From NCBI GenBank assembly GCA_004557315.1, contig SFEH01000032.1:1-17106 (forward strand): a stretch of 17,106 bases of DNA, read 5' to 3'. Positions 1-7,648 of this stretch are shown here, in pieces; position 1 is the first letter of the stretch, and each line of letters opens with the position of its first letter. Origin of the DNA: Bacteroidales bacterium. Its GTDB lineage: Bacteria > Bacteroidota > Bacteroidia > Bacteroidales > UBA3663. The translations under genes and the position numbers were made by a program. Under the pieces are notes generated by a model that made no database searches, was not told the DNA's origin, and saw only the letters and a list, made by a program, of their open reading frames with translations.

Positions 1-341
1 CATATCAATATATGTTGGGATTTTTTTCTATCTATTCTGTTTGAATTTCCTAGTTGCAATAATTTGTCAAAGTTGTCAAACTCATTTCATAATGAAATAA
101 TCATTATAAATGAAAATACAAAGAATACGACTTAGAAAAAAGAATAAGATGGATAAAAAAAAGAAAAACGAGGAAATAAATCCCCGTTTTTCTTTCATTT
201 TATCACCAACAGTAAGATGATCATTTTTTTAGTCATATAAAATATTGTTGTTGAATTATAATCTAAGCGCTGCAAAATTACAACGAAATAGCTAAAGTTC
301 GCTATGAATTTGTATCAAATCCCTTGATGACACCATGCATC
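1..341. other. AT-rich spacer with terminator and small repeats
   Basis: No protein gene of normal size is visible here. From left to right it holds two copies of TTGTCAAA nine bases apart (64-71 and 73-80), a perfect 7-bp inverted repeat with a one-base loop (84-98, ATTTCAT / ATGAAAT), and a strong hairpin terminator (160-195, listed separately). It also holds a possible 13-codon minus-strand frame (195-236) and a minus-strand TAATTTTG box (273-280) resembling a Bacteroidota -7 element. The first two may belong to the control region of a gene beyond the left edge; that is inference. Confidence 0.6.
160..195. terminator. Two-way rho-independent terminator
   Basis: The arms 160-173 and 182-195 pair over 14 positions with one mismatch around an 8-base AT loop. 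The stem has a short GC core (CGAGG / CCCCG) flanked by A-runs and T-runs, so either strand gives a stem followed by a U-rich tail. On the minus strand it lies about 150 bases past the xylanase-esterase stop codon and is the likely end of that transcript. Confidence 0.7.
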
Positions 342-2588
342 TTATTTCTTAAACAGTTTAGGAGCCATCTCGTGCAGTGCACGTCGCCAAGTGAGGAACT
401 CGTGGGCTGTACCTTCTGAGACATGGCTCATGGCATTGTAGCCAGCGGCATTGAGGTCGTCGGCAGCCTTGCGAGTGCCTACAGGGTTCTCCTTCTCGCC
501 TGTTGACATGAAGACGAGATGTGGCTTGACAGAAGCCTTGTCGAGCTCTTCCTTGGTGTAGAGTCCACCAGAGAGGAGACCCCAATAACCGAAGACATCA
601 GGACGGTCGAGGGTGATGAGGTGAGTCTCCATGCCGCCCATCGAGAGACCTGCCATAGCGCGGTGGTCACGGTCGGCGATGGTGTTGAAGTTGGCATCGA
701 CGTATGGGATGAGCTCGTCGATGAGCACCTTCTCGAATGCCGAGTGGAAGTCACCACCACGGCCGAGCGAGCCAAACTTGAAGTCGTTGGTCATGCCGTA
801 GGTCATAACTACGATGAATGGTTCGCACTTGCCATCGGCAATGAGGTTGTCCATGATGTGGTTGACGCGACCCTGAACTGGCCAAGAAGTCTCGTTCTCA
901 CCCCAACCATGCTGGAGGTAGAGCACAGGATATCGCTTCTGTGTGCCCTTGGCAACTACATTACCCTTCTTGTCGAGGTTCTTGCCATAGCCGGCAGGAA
1001 CATAGACAAAGGCACGCTTCATCATCTTGGTGCTCTCGCTCCAGAACTGAATCACGTGATACTGACCGTGTTCGATGTCCTTGCGAACAGCATAGAAGTC
1101 CTTGTCTGCATTGGTTGGGATCTCGATACCACTCTCCCATCGGCATGAACCGAAGAAATTGGCTGTGCCTGGGTCGTTGACAGTAGCGCCATCGATAGTG
1201 AGGTGATAGTAGTGGAAACCTGGGTCCATTGGTGCTTCGGTTGTTCCTTCCCAGATGCCCTCTTTGTTCTTGTGGAGAACAGTACCGCCATGTCCGCCGA
1301 GACCGAGGCTGACGATGACCGACTTTGCTTGAGGAGCGTCGATGCGGAAGCGAGCATAGCCCTGTGAGTTGACCTGTGGATATTCCTGACCAGGCTGATT
1401 GAGACTGTTAGGCACGAAGTCTTCCTTGATGACAGCATTATCGACTGCGAGGTCGAACTTCTTGACAGCATTGTAGGCAGCCTTCTTCTTGAGATCCTTG
1501 TCGAAGAGAAGAGGATAGTTGGCAGTGCCTACCCATGAGTCCTTGTCCGATACGTTCCAGAAGGTCACAGAGTTGATGACATCCTTGTGCTTGCGGAGAA
1601 TACGGAAGAGGTCGTTCCACTTGGCAGTGTGAAGATCCTTGACATACTGCTTGATCTCCATACCCTGACGGCTGAACTGAAGCTGACCACCCATCTCCTC
1701 GTTGGCACGGATGTCCATCTCGGTGAACTGCACGTTCTTGACGATGGTGGCATACTTGGTGATGGCAGCGTCGATGTCCTCATTGCTTGGGCCAAACACA
1801 TTGTAGTGACCCTGCATACCGATACCATCGACACGCACGCCATACACCTCCTTCATCTTCTTGACCATGTCGTAGATGCGGTCGCGCTTGCCAGGGTCGG
1901 CAGCGTTGTAGTCATTATAATAAAGCTGGATCTCTGGCTTGCCGGCAGCAGTGATGGCTTCTTCGGCAAACTGGAATGCCTTGGCGATGAACTCATCACC
2001 ACATAGCTTGAAGAGGTTTGACTGACGGTATGGACTTGGAGCCTCGAAGCCCTTGCCTGGGCCAAGGAAACGTGGACGAGCATCGTCGGCTATTGCCTCA
2101 TTGACAACGTCGATGGCATAAGTGACATCGGCATAGCGCTGCACGACGGTCATGATGTACTCGCGAAGACGCTTGTAGAACACCTCCTTCTTGACGAAGT
2201 TGCCCTTCTTGTCATACATCATCCAGTCGGCAAACTGGCTGTGCCAGCAGAGGTTGTGGAGTCGCATTGGGAGGTTGTTGGCGCGACAGAAGTCTGCAAT
2301 CGAGTCGGCTGGACCCCAGTTATACACGCCTTCCTTTGGATTGATCTCTCCTACCTTGTGGTCGTTCTCGGCAGTGATGCTGTTATATTCCTTCAGGATG
2401 AGCTTGATCTCGTCCTGATTGCGCATGTTGCGCATGTTGACAGCCACACCTACCTTGAAATAGTCCTTGTAGGCATCCTTGAGTCCCGTAGGATCTTCAG
2501 GGGCAGGTCTGCCCCACTGTGCATTTGCTTCACCTGCACCTGCCAACATAGCAAGGGCAGTGATAGCCAAAACAAAAAATTTACGCAT
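342..2588 (-). CDS. Bifunctional GH10 endo-1,4-beta-xylanase / CE1 feruloyl esterase
   Basis: Secreted two-enzyme protein of 748 residues. A signal peptide of about 23 residues ends at AGEANA. The GH10 domain covers about 35-380: the acid/base is probably E164 in DVVNEA and the nucleophile E290 in FTEMDI. Residues about 390-490 look like a CBM48/E-set-type beta-sandwich (sequence similarity by eye). The CE1 esterase covers about 500-748, with nucleophile S649 in GLSMGG and a probable catalytic H729 in AHEF; the third triad residue is not clear. The domain order matches Xyn10D-Fae1A described from Prevotella ruminicola. It should cut the xylan backbone and release ferulate cross-links. The start is the only one that gives a signal peptide. 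An MFS sugar porter lies 195 bases upstream on the same strand. A weak AACCTTTG -7-like box sits at 2642-2649, so it may have its own promoter. Confidence 0.93.
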   Translation of the reverse strand: MRKFFVLAITALAMLAGAGEANAQWGRPAPEDPTGLKDAYKDYFKVGVAVNMRNMRNQDEIKLILKEYNSITAENDHKVGEINPKEGVYNWGPADSIADFCRANNLPMRLHNLCWHSQFADWMMYDKKGNFVKKEVFYKRLREYIMTVVQRYADVTYAIDVVNEAIADDARPRFLGPGKGFEAPSPYRQSNLFKLCGDEFIAKAFQFAEEAITAAGKPEIQLYYNDYNAADPGKRDRIYDMVKKMKEVYGVRVDGIGMQGHYNVFGPSNEDIDAAITKYATIVKNVQFTEMDIRANEEMGGQLQFSRQGMEIKQYVKDLHTAKWNDLFRILRKHKDVINSVTFWNVSDKDSWVGTANYPLLFDKDLKKKAAYNAVKKFDLAVDNAVIKEDFVPNSLNQPGQEYPQVNSQGYARFRIDAPQAKSVIVSLGLGGHGGTVLHKNKEGIWEGTTEAPMDPGFHYYHLTIDGATVNDPGTANFFGSCRWESGIEIPTNADKDFYAVRKDIEHGQYHVIQFWSESTKMMKRAFVYVPAGYGKNLDKKGNVVAKGTQKRYPVLYLQHGWGENETSWPVQGRVNHIMDNLIADGKCEPFIVVMTYGMTNDFKFGSLGRGGDFHSAFEKVLIDELIPYVDANFNTIADRDHRAMAGLSMGGMETHLITLDRPDVFGYWGLLSGGLYTKEELDKASVKPHLVFMSTGEKENPVGTRKAADDLNAAGYNAMSHVSEGTAHEFLTWRRALHEMAPKLFKK

Positions 2589-2783
2589 AATAAATATAGA
2601 TTAAAGTAATGTATGTGTACTGTTGTGACACTAACGATAAGCAAAGGTTTAAATGGAAAAGAAAAAAAATCGCTCCAGGCCAAAAATGACTTATTGATTA
2701 TTGATCACTGATTTTTGTCAGCAACAAAAACTTTCAATTTCTCAATAATCTGTTAATCAGATCTGGTCTGGAGAATGAGATTG

Positions 2784-4235
2784 TTAGTTCTTCTTCCAGA
2801 GCTTGGTCATGTCTTCGAGTGTCTTGCCCTTGGTTTCAGGAACGAGCTTCCAGACAAAGACAGCAGCGATGACGCAGATGACGCCATACATGCCATAGAC
2901 GAACCAAAAGCCGAGGCTGTTGGCCATAGGCACGAACGATGTAGAGACAATCCAGTTGAATATCCACTGGAAAGCTACGGCGATGGCTACGGCTGCACCA
3001 CGGATGGTGTTAGGGAAGACTTCGGCGATGAGTACCCAGCAGATGGGTCCCCATGAGAACATGAACGATGCAGAATAAACCATGATGGAGATCATGCAGA
3101 GGAGCTGGAGGTCAGGATTGCCGAAGGTGCATGCCACACCGATGGCTCCTATTGCCATGCCCAATGAGCCTGTGATGAGAAGAGGCTTGCGACCAAGCTT
3201 CTCGACAGTGAAGATAGCCACACAGGTGAAGCCGAGGTTGACGATGCCGTTGAACACGGTGAGCATCATTGGATCGTCGAAGCCCATTGCCTCATAGATG
3301 CGAGGTGCGTAATAGAGGACTGCATTGATGCCGACTGCCTGCTGGAACACAGAGAGCATGATGCCGACGAAGATGCAGAGGAAACCGTAGGTCATGAGTC
3401 GCTCGGTCTTCTCGGTGACGGTGTTCTTGATGTCGTTGAGAATCTCCTTTGCCTTCTGAGCTCCGTTGATTCGGGCAAGGATGGTCTCTGCCTTCTCGTC
3501 CTGACCTATCATGGCAAGGTAGCGAGGAGTTTCAGGAACGAAGCAGATGAGGAGGGCAAAGAGTCCTGCAGGAACCATCTCAGATCCGAACATATAGCGC
3601 CAGCCTGTCTCGATGGCCCAAGCCGACTCGGCAGGATTGAGAATCTTGTTCATGCCTTCGCCAATGCTTTGGATGGCAGGAGCGATGTGGTCGCCAAGGA
3701 TGAAGAAATTGACGAAATAGACCACGAGCTGTCCGAAGATGATGGCAAACTGATTCCAGCTGACAAGCATGCCGCGGATATTGCTCGGAGCAATCTCACC
3801 AATATACATCGGGCAGACAGCCGAAGCAAGTCCTACGCCCACACCACCGATGACACGGTAGATATTGAACACGATGAGAAGAGTGAGGTTTGGCTCGCCT
3901 TTGGCAAGAACCATGGATTCAGGACACATCGATCCCCATGCCGAGATGAAGAACATGATGCCGGCGAAGATGAGCGACTTCTTGCGACCCCAGTTTGACG
4001 CCAAGATGCCCGAGATGCCCGAGCCGATGATACAGCCGATGAGGGCGCTTGAACTGGTGAAGCCGTGCCAGAAATCGGTATAGGTGAAGTCACTTGCGCC
4101 CATGAAGAAGGCTTGCAGTCCCTTTTCTGCACCCGAGATGACCGCTGTGTCGTAGCCGAACAGCAAGCCTCCGAGGACAGCCACGAGGACAATAGAGAAA
4201 AGATAGGCTTTTGAGCCCTTGTCAGTTTGTGCCAT
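2784..4235 (-). CDS. MFS sugar porter (XylE/GLUT-like sugar:H+ symporter)
   Basis: Inner-membrane transporter of 483 residues, a normal length for the sugar-porter family of the major facilitator superfamily, with about 12 hydrophobic segments. Family marks seen in order: GYDTAVISG in helix 1, NWGRKKS in the 2-3 loop, the PETPRYL motif after helix 6, the helix-7 signature QQAVGINAVLYYAP (close to the QQ-VGIN motif of E. coli XylE), EKLGRKP in the 8-9 loop, and PETKGKTLE at the C terminus. The substrate is probably a monosaccharide; xylose is suggested by the QQ-VGIN helix and by the xylanase gene just downstream, but arabinose or glucose is possible. It may be co-transcribed with the xylanase, although the 195-base gap leaves room for a second promoter. 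No SusC/SusD pair is present in the window. Confidence 0.9.
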   Translation of the reverse strand: MAQTDKGSKAYLFSIVLVAVLGGLLFGYDTAVISGAEKGLQAFFMGASDFTYTDFWHGFTSSSALIGCIIGSGISGILASNWGRKKSLIFAGIMFFISAWGSMCPESMVLAKGEPNLTLLIVFNIYRVIGGVGVGLASAVCPMYIGEIAPSNIRGMLVSWNQFAIIFGQLVVYFVNFFILGDHIAPAIQSIGEGMNKILNPAESAWAIETGWRYMFGSEMVPAGLFALLICFVPETPRYLAMIGQDEKAETILARINGAQKAKEILNDIKNTVTEKTERLMTYGFLCIFVGIMLSVFQQAVGINAVLYYAPRIYEAMGFDDPMMLTVFNGIVNLGFTCVAIFTVEKLGRKPLLITGSLGMAIGAIGVACTFGNPDLQLLCMISIMVYSASFMFSWGPICWVLIAEVFPNTIRGAAVAIAVAFQWIFNWIVSTSFVPMANSLGFWFVYGMYGVICVIAAVFVWKLVPETKGKTLEDMTKLWKKN

Positions 4236-4331
4236 AGAGGTAATGTTTTATTTAAATAGTTATATTTTATTCCGTAAAATATTATTTGCTGAATAATTTG
4301 AAAAAGGTAATGTGACAGCAAATATTCGTGG

Positions 4332-4363
4332 CAAATTTAGAAATATAAAATGAGAGTTCCAAA
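4332..4363 (-). promoter_or_regulatory. Promoter of the MFS porter gene
   Basis: On the minus strand a TTTG (-33 type, 4360-4363) is followed after 20 bases by TAAATTTG (4332-4339), an exact match to the Bacteroidota TAnnTTTG -7 consensus with correct spacing. Transcription would start near 4325 and give a leader of about 90 bases before the ATG at 4235. Confidence 0.65.
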
Positions 4364-4418
4364 TAATTGGTATAAAAACTGATTTGATGCCCCTATGTTC
4401 TGCTTTTTTTGTAAAATA

Positions 4419-4450
4419 TTTGGTAAATTGGACAAACTGAAGTAACTTCG
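4419..4450 (+). promoter_or_regulatory. Promoter of the YitT-EngB run
   Basis: TTTG (4419-4422) is followed after 20 bases by TAACTTCG (4443-4450), one base from the Bacteroidota TAnnTTTG -7 element. Transcription would start about 15 bases before the ATG at 4472. It is divergent from the MFS porter promoter in the same 236-base spacer. Confidence 0.55.
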
Positions 4451-4471
4451 CGACAAAATTAATAAATAACT

Positions 4472-5362
4472 ATGTCAAAGTTTAGGAATATTGTCGAACG
4501 AAGAGCTTTCGTCATCCAAGTGAAAGACTATTTCTTCCTTTTCTTGGGCGTGCTGCTCTATTCTATCGGCTTCAATGCTTTCATTCTTCCCGAGAAGTTC
4601 GTGATGGGTGGTGTGTCGGGTATTGCCTCTATCCTGTATTATGCATTTGGCTGGACACCTGGTGTCATGATCTGGCTCATCAACCTTGGTCTCCTTGCCA
4701 TAGCCTTCACGGCTCTGACGCGACAGTTCACCATTCGCACCATCGTAGGTGTGACTATGCTTTCGACCCTTGTATCGCTCTTCCAATGGGTGTTCTCGAT
4801 GTTCCCCGTGATCACACCAGGCGAAGACCGTTTCATGCATCTTGTGATAGGTGCCATGATGTCGGGTGCGGGACTCGGACTAGTCTTCACCCACAATGGC
4901 TCGACAGGTGGCACGGATATCGTAGTGGCATTGATCAACAAACATTCGACAATGTCGATAGGACGTGCCTTGCAGATGGTGGATATCGCCATTATCTGTT
5001 CGTCATACATCCTATTCCACAGCTTCGAGGTCATTGTCTATGGTGTGGTTTTCACCCTGATAGCCAGCACGATGCTCGACTATGTAGTCAATGGTTCGCG
5101 ACAGACAGTGCAGTTCATGATCATCTCGAAGCGATATGACGTGATTGCCGATGCCATCAACAAGGAGATGCATCGTGGCGTGACCATCCTCAACGGAGAG
5201 GGCTGGTACAGCAAGAAGCCTGTGCAGGTGGTGATGGTGCTCTCGCGCAAGTACGAGTCACAATATGTATTCAACATCATCAAGGCCATCGACCCTAATG
5301 CGATGGTGTCGCAGACGTTCTGCCAAGGTGTATTTGGCGAAGGCTTTGACAAGATAAAATAA
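4472..5362 (+). CDS. YitT-family membrane protein (DUF161 / DUF2179)
   Basis: A 296-residue inner-membrane protein. About five hydrophobic segments lie within residues 18-205, and they include the family signatures GGVSGIA and NGSTGGTD. A soluble C-terminal DUF2179-type domain covers about 212-290 (HRGVTILNGEGWYSKKP, VSQTFCQGVFG). This two-part layout is the standard YitT architecture. The function of the family is not established; transport or regulation has been suggested for some members. It is probably the first gene of a plus-strand operon, since engB starts 6 bases after its stop codon. Confidence 0.88.
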   Translation: MSKFRNIVERRAFVIQVKDYFFLFLGVLLYSIGFNAFILPEKFVMGGVSGIASILYYAFGWTPGVMIWLINLGLLAIAFTALTRQFTIRTIVGVTMLSTLVSLFQWVFSMFPVITPGEDRFMHLVIGAMMSGAGLGLVFTHNGSTGGTDIVVALINKHSTMSIGRALQMVDIAIICSSYILFHSFEVIVYGVVFTLIASTMLDYVVNGSRQTVQFMIISKRYDVIADAINKEMHRGVTILNGEGWYSKKPVQVVMVLSRKYESQYVFNIIKAIDPNAMVSQTFCQGVFGEGFDKIK

Positions 5363-5368
5363 GAAGAG

Positions 5369-5971
5369 ATGAACATCAACAAATCAGAATACGTAGTCAG
5401 CAACCCTGATTACAGTAAGTGCCCACAGACAAATCAACCAGAGTTTGCTTTCATCGGACGAAGCAACGTTGGCAAATCGTCGCTCATCAATATGCTGACC
5501 AACCACAGAGGGTTGGCAAAGACGAGCCAGACTCCAGGCAAGACACTGCTGATCAATCATTTCAAGATCAACGACAGCTGGTGGATTGTCGATCTCCCTG
5601 GCTACGGATATGCCAATGTGGGAAAGGCTGGCACCGAGAAGCTGAAGAAACTGATCAACGGCTATATCCTCCACCGTCAGGAGATGACTTGCCTCTTTGT
5701 GCTCATCGACTCCCGTCATGCGCCAATGAAGGTGGATCTCGACTTTATCACGATGCTTGGCGAAAACGGCATTCCTTTCGCCATTGTCTTCACCAAGCTC
5801 GACAAGATAAGCAACCGACAGTGGCAGATGAACTTCAAGGCATACAAGGAACGGTTGAGCGAGGACTGGGAAGAACTGCCTCCGATGTTTGCCACTTCGT
5901 CGGACAAAGGCATAGGTCGCGAGGAAGTGCTGGATTTTATTGAACAAACAATTGAAAACTTAAAAGACTAA
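5369..5971 (+). CDS. engB: EngB/YihA GTPase for ribosome assembly
   Basis: A 200-residue TRAFAC-class GTPase, full length for the EngB/YihA/YsxC family, whose members bind the maturing 50S ribosomal subunit. Motifs seen: G1 GRSNVGKSS (30-38), the G2 region SQTPGKT (53-59), G3 DLPGYG (75-80) with WWIVD before it, G4 TKLD (142-145), and G5 TSS (176-178). The N terminus carries the family phrase about PEFAFIGRSN. It starts 6 bases after the YitT gene and is followed 6 bases after its stop by the DUF4494 gene, so it is almost certainly co-transcribed with both. Confidence 0.95.
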   Translation: MNINKSEYVVSNPDYSKCPQTNQPEFAFIGRSNVGKSSLINMLTNHRGLAKTSQTPGKTLLINHFKINDSWWIVDLPGYGYANVGKAGTEKLKKLINGYILHRQEMTCLFVLIDSRHAPMKVDLDFITMLGENGIPFAIVFTKLDKISNRQWQMNFKAYKERLSEDWEELPPMFATSSDKGIGREEVLDFIEQTIENLKD

Positions 5972-5977
5972 AGAATT

Positions 5978-6439
5978 ATGGCAATGAATAATTGGTATGA
6001 GTGCAAGGTGAAGTATGAGAAGACACTTGAGACTGGCACTCAAAAGAAAGTGACTGAAGCATATCTCGTTGATGCAATGAGCTTTACTGAAGCCGAAAAC
6101 CGCATCATCGAGGAGATGACACCATATATCGTGGGAGAGTTTGAGGTGGCTGCCGTCAAGAAGGCACGCATCAGCGAACTCTTCATCGACCCAGAAGGTG
6201 ACAAGTGGTATCGCGCAAAGGTCATGTTCATCACCATCGACGAGAAGACTGGTGTGGAGAAGAAGGCTGCAAGCACCATGCTCGTGCAGGCAAGCGACTT
6301 CCAGCGTGCAGTCAAGAACCTCGAGGACGGCATGAAGGGCACCATGAGCGACTGGGAGATCAACACCATCGCCGAGACACTCTTGATGGATGTCTATGGC
6401 CTTCAGGTCAAGGAGGTGAAGGAAGAGAACCAGAATTAA
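5978..6439 (+). CDS. DUF4494-family protein of unknown function
   Basis: A 153-residue soluble protein without signal peptide or membrane segment. It begins NNWYECKVKYEKT and contains a paired pattern of WYxxKV strands (about residues 6-11 and again near 76-81, KWYRAKVMF). This suggests an internal duplication of a small alpha/beta unit: the phrase YLVDAMSFTEAENRI in the first half resembles MLVQASDFQRAVKNL in the second. It matches the Bacteroidota DUF4494 family as I know it; no function has been assigned. It sits between engB and the YggS-family gene with very short gaps, so it is an operon member and may be tied to a housekeeping role. Confidence 0.8.
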   Translation: MAMNNWYECKVKYEKTLETGTQKKVTEAYLVDAMSFTEAENRIIEEMTPYIVGEFEVAAVKKARISELFIDPEGDKWYRAKVMFITIDEKTGVEKKAASTMLVQASDFQRAVKNLEDGMKGTMSDWEINTIAETLLMDVYGLQVKEVKEENQN

Positions 6440-6466
6440 GGAGCAAAGGATATAGGACTTTTGTCT

Positions 6467-7150
6467 ATGCAAGTTGCAGATAAAATACAAGAGGTGAGAC
6501 GCGAACTGCCAGAGGGCGTGACTCTTTGCGCAGTGTCGAAATACCACCCTATCGAGGCCGTGAAGGAAGCATATGAGGCTGGACAGAGGATTTTCGGCGA
6601 GAGTCGCGAACAGGAATTACGGCTCAAGTGGGAGGCTCTGCCTAAAGACATCGAATGGCACTTCATCGGCCATCTGCAGACTAACAAGGTGAAGTATATC
6701 GCACCTTTCGTCAGCCTGATCCAGAGCGTGGATTCCGAACGCCTGCTCGACGAGATTCAGAAACAAGCGGCAAAGAACAGCCGAGTCATCGATGTGCTGC
6801 TTGAAGTGCATATTGCCCAGGAGGAGTCGAAATCGGGCTTCAATCCCGATGAGCTGACCGACCTGCTCGCCAGTGTGAACATCGGCCAGCGTTGGCCAAA
6901 CGTGAACCTGAAGGGCATAATGGCAATGGCTACTTTCACCGACGACGAGAACCAGATCCGAAACGAGTTCCGCCGTCTGATGAACCGCTACCGACAGCTG
7001 CTCGACGGTCCATTGGCACAACAGGGCATCACCGCAGAGCAGTTTGCCATTCGTTCGTTCGGCATGAGCGAAGACTACAAGATAGCTGTTGCCGAAGGGT
7101 CGAACATGGTGAGAATAGGCTCGCATATCTTTGGAGAAAGAGAGTATTAA
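6467..7150 (+). CDS. YggS/PROSC-family pyridoxal-phosphate-binding protein
   Basis: A 227-residue protein of the PLP homeostasis family (alanine-racemase-like fold type III barrel, cytoplasmic). The PLP lysine is K25 in CAVSKYHP. Other family marks are IFGESREQE, EWHFIGHLQTNK, QSVDS, EESKSGF, and the phosphate-binding end FGMSEDYKIAVAEGSNMVRIGSHIFG. The family keeps free PLP in balance and has no confirmed catalytic activity. I chose ATG 6467. A TTG at 6461 in frame, 10 bases after AAAGGA (6445-6450), is an alternative that adds two residues. The gene lies 27 bases after the DUF4494 stop and is followed by a hairpin before tsaE. Confidence 0.92.
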   Translation: MQVADKIQEVRRELPEGVTLCAVSKYHPIEAVKEAYEAGQRIFGESREQELRLKWEALPKDIEWHFIGHLQTNKVKYIAPFVSLIQSVDSERLLDEIQKQAAKNSRVIDVLLEVHIAQEESKSGFNPDELTDLLASVNIGQRWPNVNLKGIMAMATFTDDENQIRNEFRRLMNRYRQLLDGPLAQQGITAEQFAIRSFGMSEDYKIAVAEGSNMVRIGSHIFGEREY

Positions 7151-7157
7151 TGACTTT

Positions 7158-7196
7158 TTTTCGAAAAGCGGAACTTTTCGAAAATTTTCTTTTTTT
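7158..7196 (+). terminator. Terminator-like hairpin directly before tsaE
   Basis: A perfect 11-bp inverted repeat, TTTTCGAAAAG (7158-7168) and CTTTTCGAAAA (7174-7184), encloses the loop CGGAA. It is followed by TTTTCTTTTTTT (7185-7196), giving the shape of a rho-independent terminator, although the stem is AT-rich. It starts 7 bases after the yggS-family stop, and its T-run ends 3 bases before the tsaE ATG. It could end or weaken transcription into tsaE. Confidence 0.55.
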
Positions 7197-7199
7197 ATT

Positions 7200-7613
7200 A
7201 TGACAATCAAAATCAAGACTATCGACGATCTGCCACAGGCAGCGCATGACTTCATCGCCAACATGGGCGACAATACGGTGTTTGCATTCCGTGGCGAAAT
7301 GGGTGCAGGCAAGACCACATTCATCAAGGCTATCTGCGACGTGCTCGGCGTGGAAGACGAGGTGAACTCTCCTACTTTCGCCATCGTCAACGAGTATCGC
7401 AGCGCAACCGCCGAACTCATCTACCACTTCGACTGTTACCGCATCAAGGAGCTCGAAGAGGCTCTCGACTTCGGATTCGAGGACTACATGGAGTGTGGTG
7501 CCCTGTGTTTCATCGAATGGCCAGAAAACGTGGAGGAACTGCTCCCTGGTGACGTGGTGAATGTCAATATCATCGTGGAGGAAGACGGAACGAGAAACGT
7601 GATTATTGATTAA
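7200..7613 (+). CDS. tsaE: TsaE, ATPase of tRNA t6A synthesis
   Basis: A 137-residue P-loop ATPase of the TsaE/YjeE family, which works with TsaB and TsaD to make N6-threonylcarbamoyladenosine on tRNAs that read ANN codons. Seen: Walker A GEMGAGKTT (32-40), the family phrase SPTFAIVNEY (57-66), HFDCYR (76-81), and IEWPEN (105-110). I chose ATG 7200 because it gives the normal N terminus, with MTIKIKTIDDL followed by the FRGEMGAGKT strand. An in-frame ATG at 7131 would add 23 residues translated from the end of the preceding gene and a hairpin, which is unlikely. The stop codon lies inside a small repeated sequence (7600-7626). Confidence 0.94.
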   Translation: MTIKIKTIDDLPQAAHDFIANMGDNTVFAFRGEMGAGKTTFIKAICDVLGVEDEVNSPTFAIVNEYRSATAELIYHFDCYRIKELEEALDFGFEDYMECGALCFIEWPENVEELLPGDVVNVNIIVEEDGTRNVIID

Positions 7614-7636
7614 TGATTATTGATTACTGATTACTG
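7600..7636. repeat. Short tandem repeat at the tsaE stop
   Basis: The 13-base word TGATTATTGATTA occurs at 7600-7612 and again at 7614-7626, then decays into CTGATTACTG. The first copy forms the last codons of tsaE. A nearly identical 19-base word is found at 2695-2713, between the porter and xylanase genes. Confidence 0.6.
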
Positions 7637-7648
7637 TTTTTTTTATTG

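Noticed and set aside
519..1148. A 209-codon plus-strand frame
   Set aside because: It is antisense to the esterase domain, and its product has no recognisable motif.
4360..4371. CCAAATAATTGG as an operator palindrome
   Set aside because: It is only a 4-bp arm pair, and the CAAA within it is better explained as the -33 element of the porter promoter.
7131..7199. A longer N terminus for TsaE from ATG 7131
   Set aside because: It overlaps the end of the YggS-family gene and would translate the terminator-like hairpin. The normal TsaE N terminus begins at 7200.
6617..7420. A 267-codon minus-strand frame across the YggS-family and tsaE genes
   Set aside because: It covers parts of two well-supported genes and the hairpin between them, and its product shows no domain.
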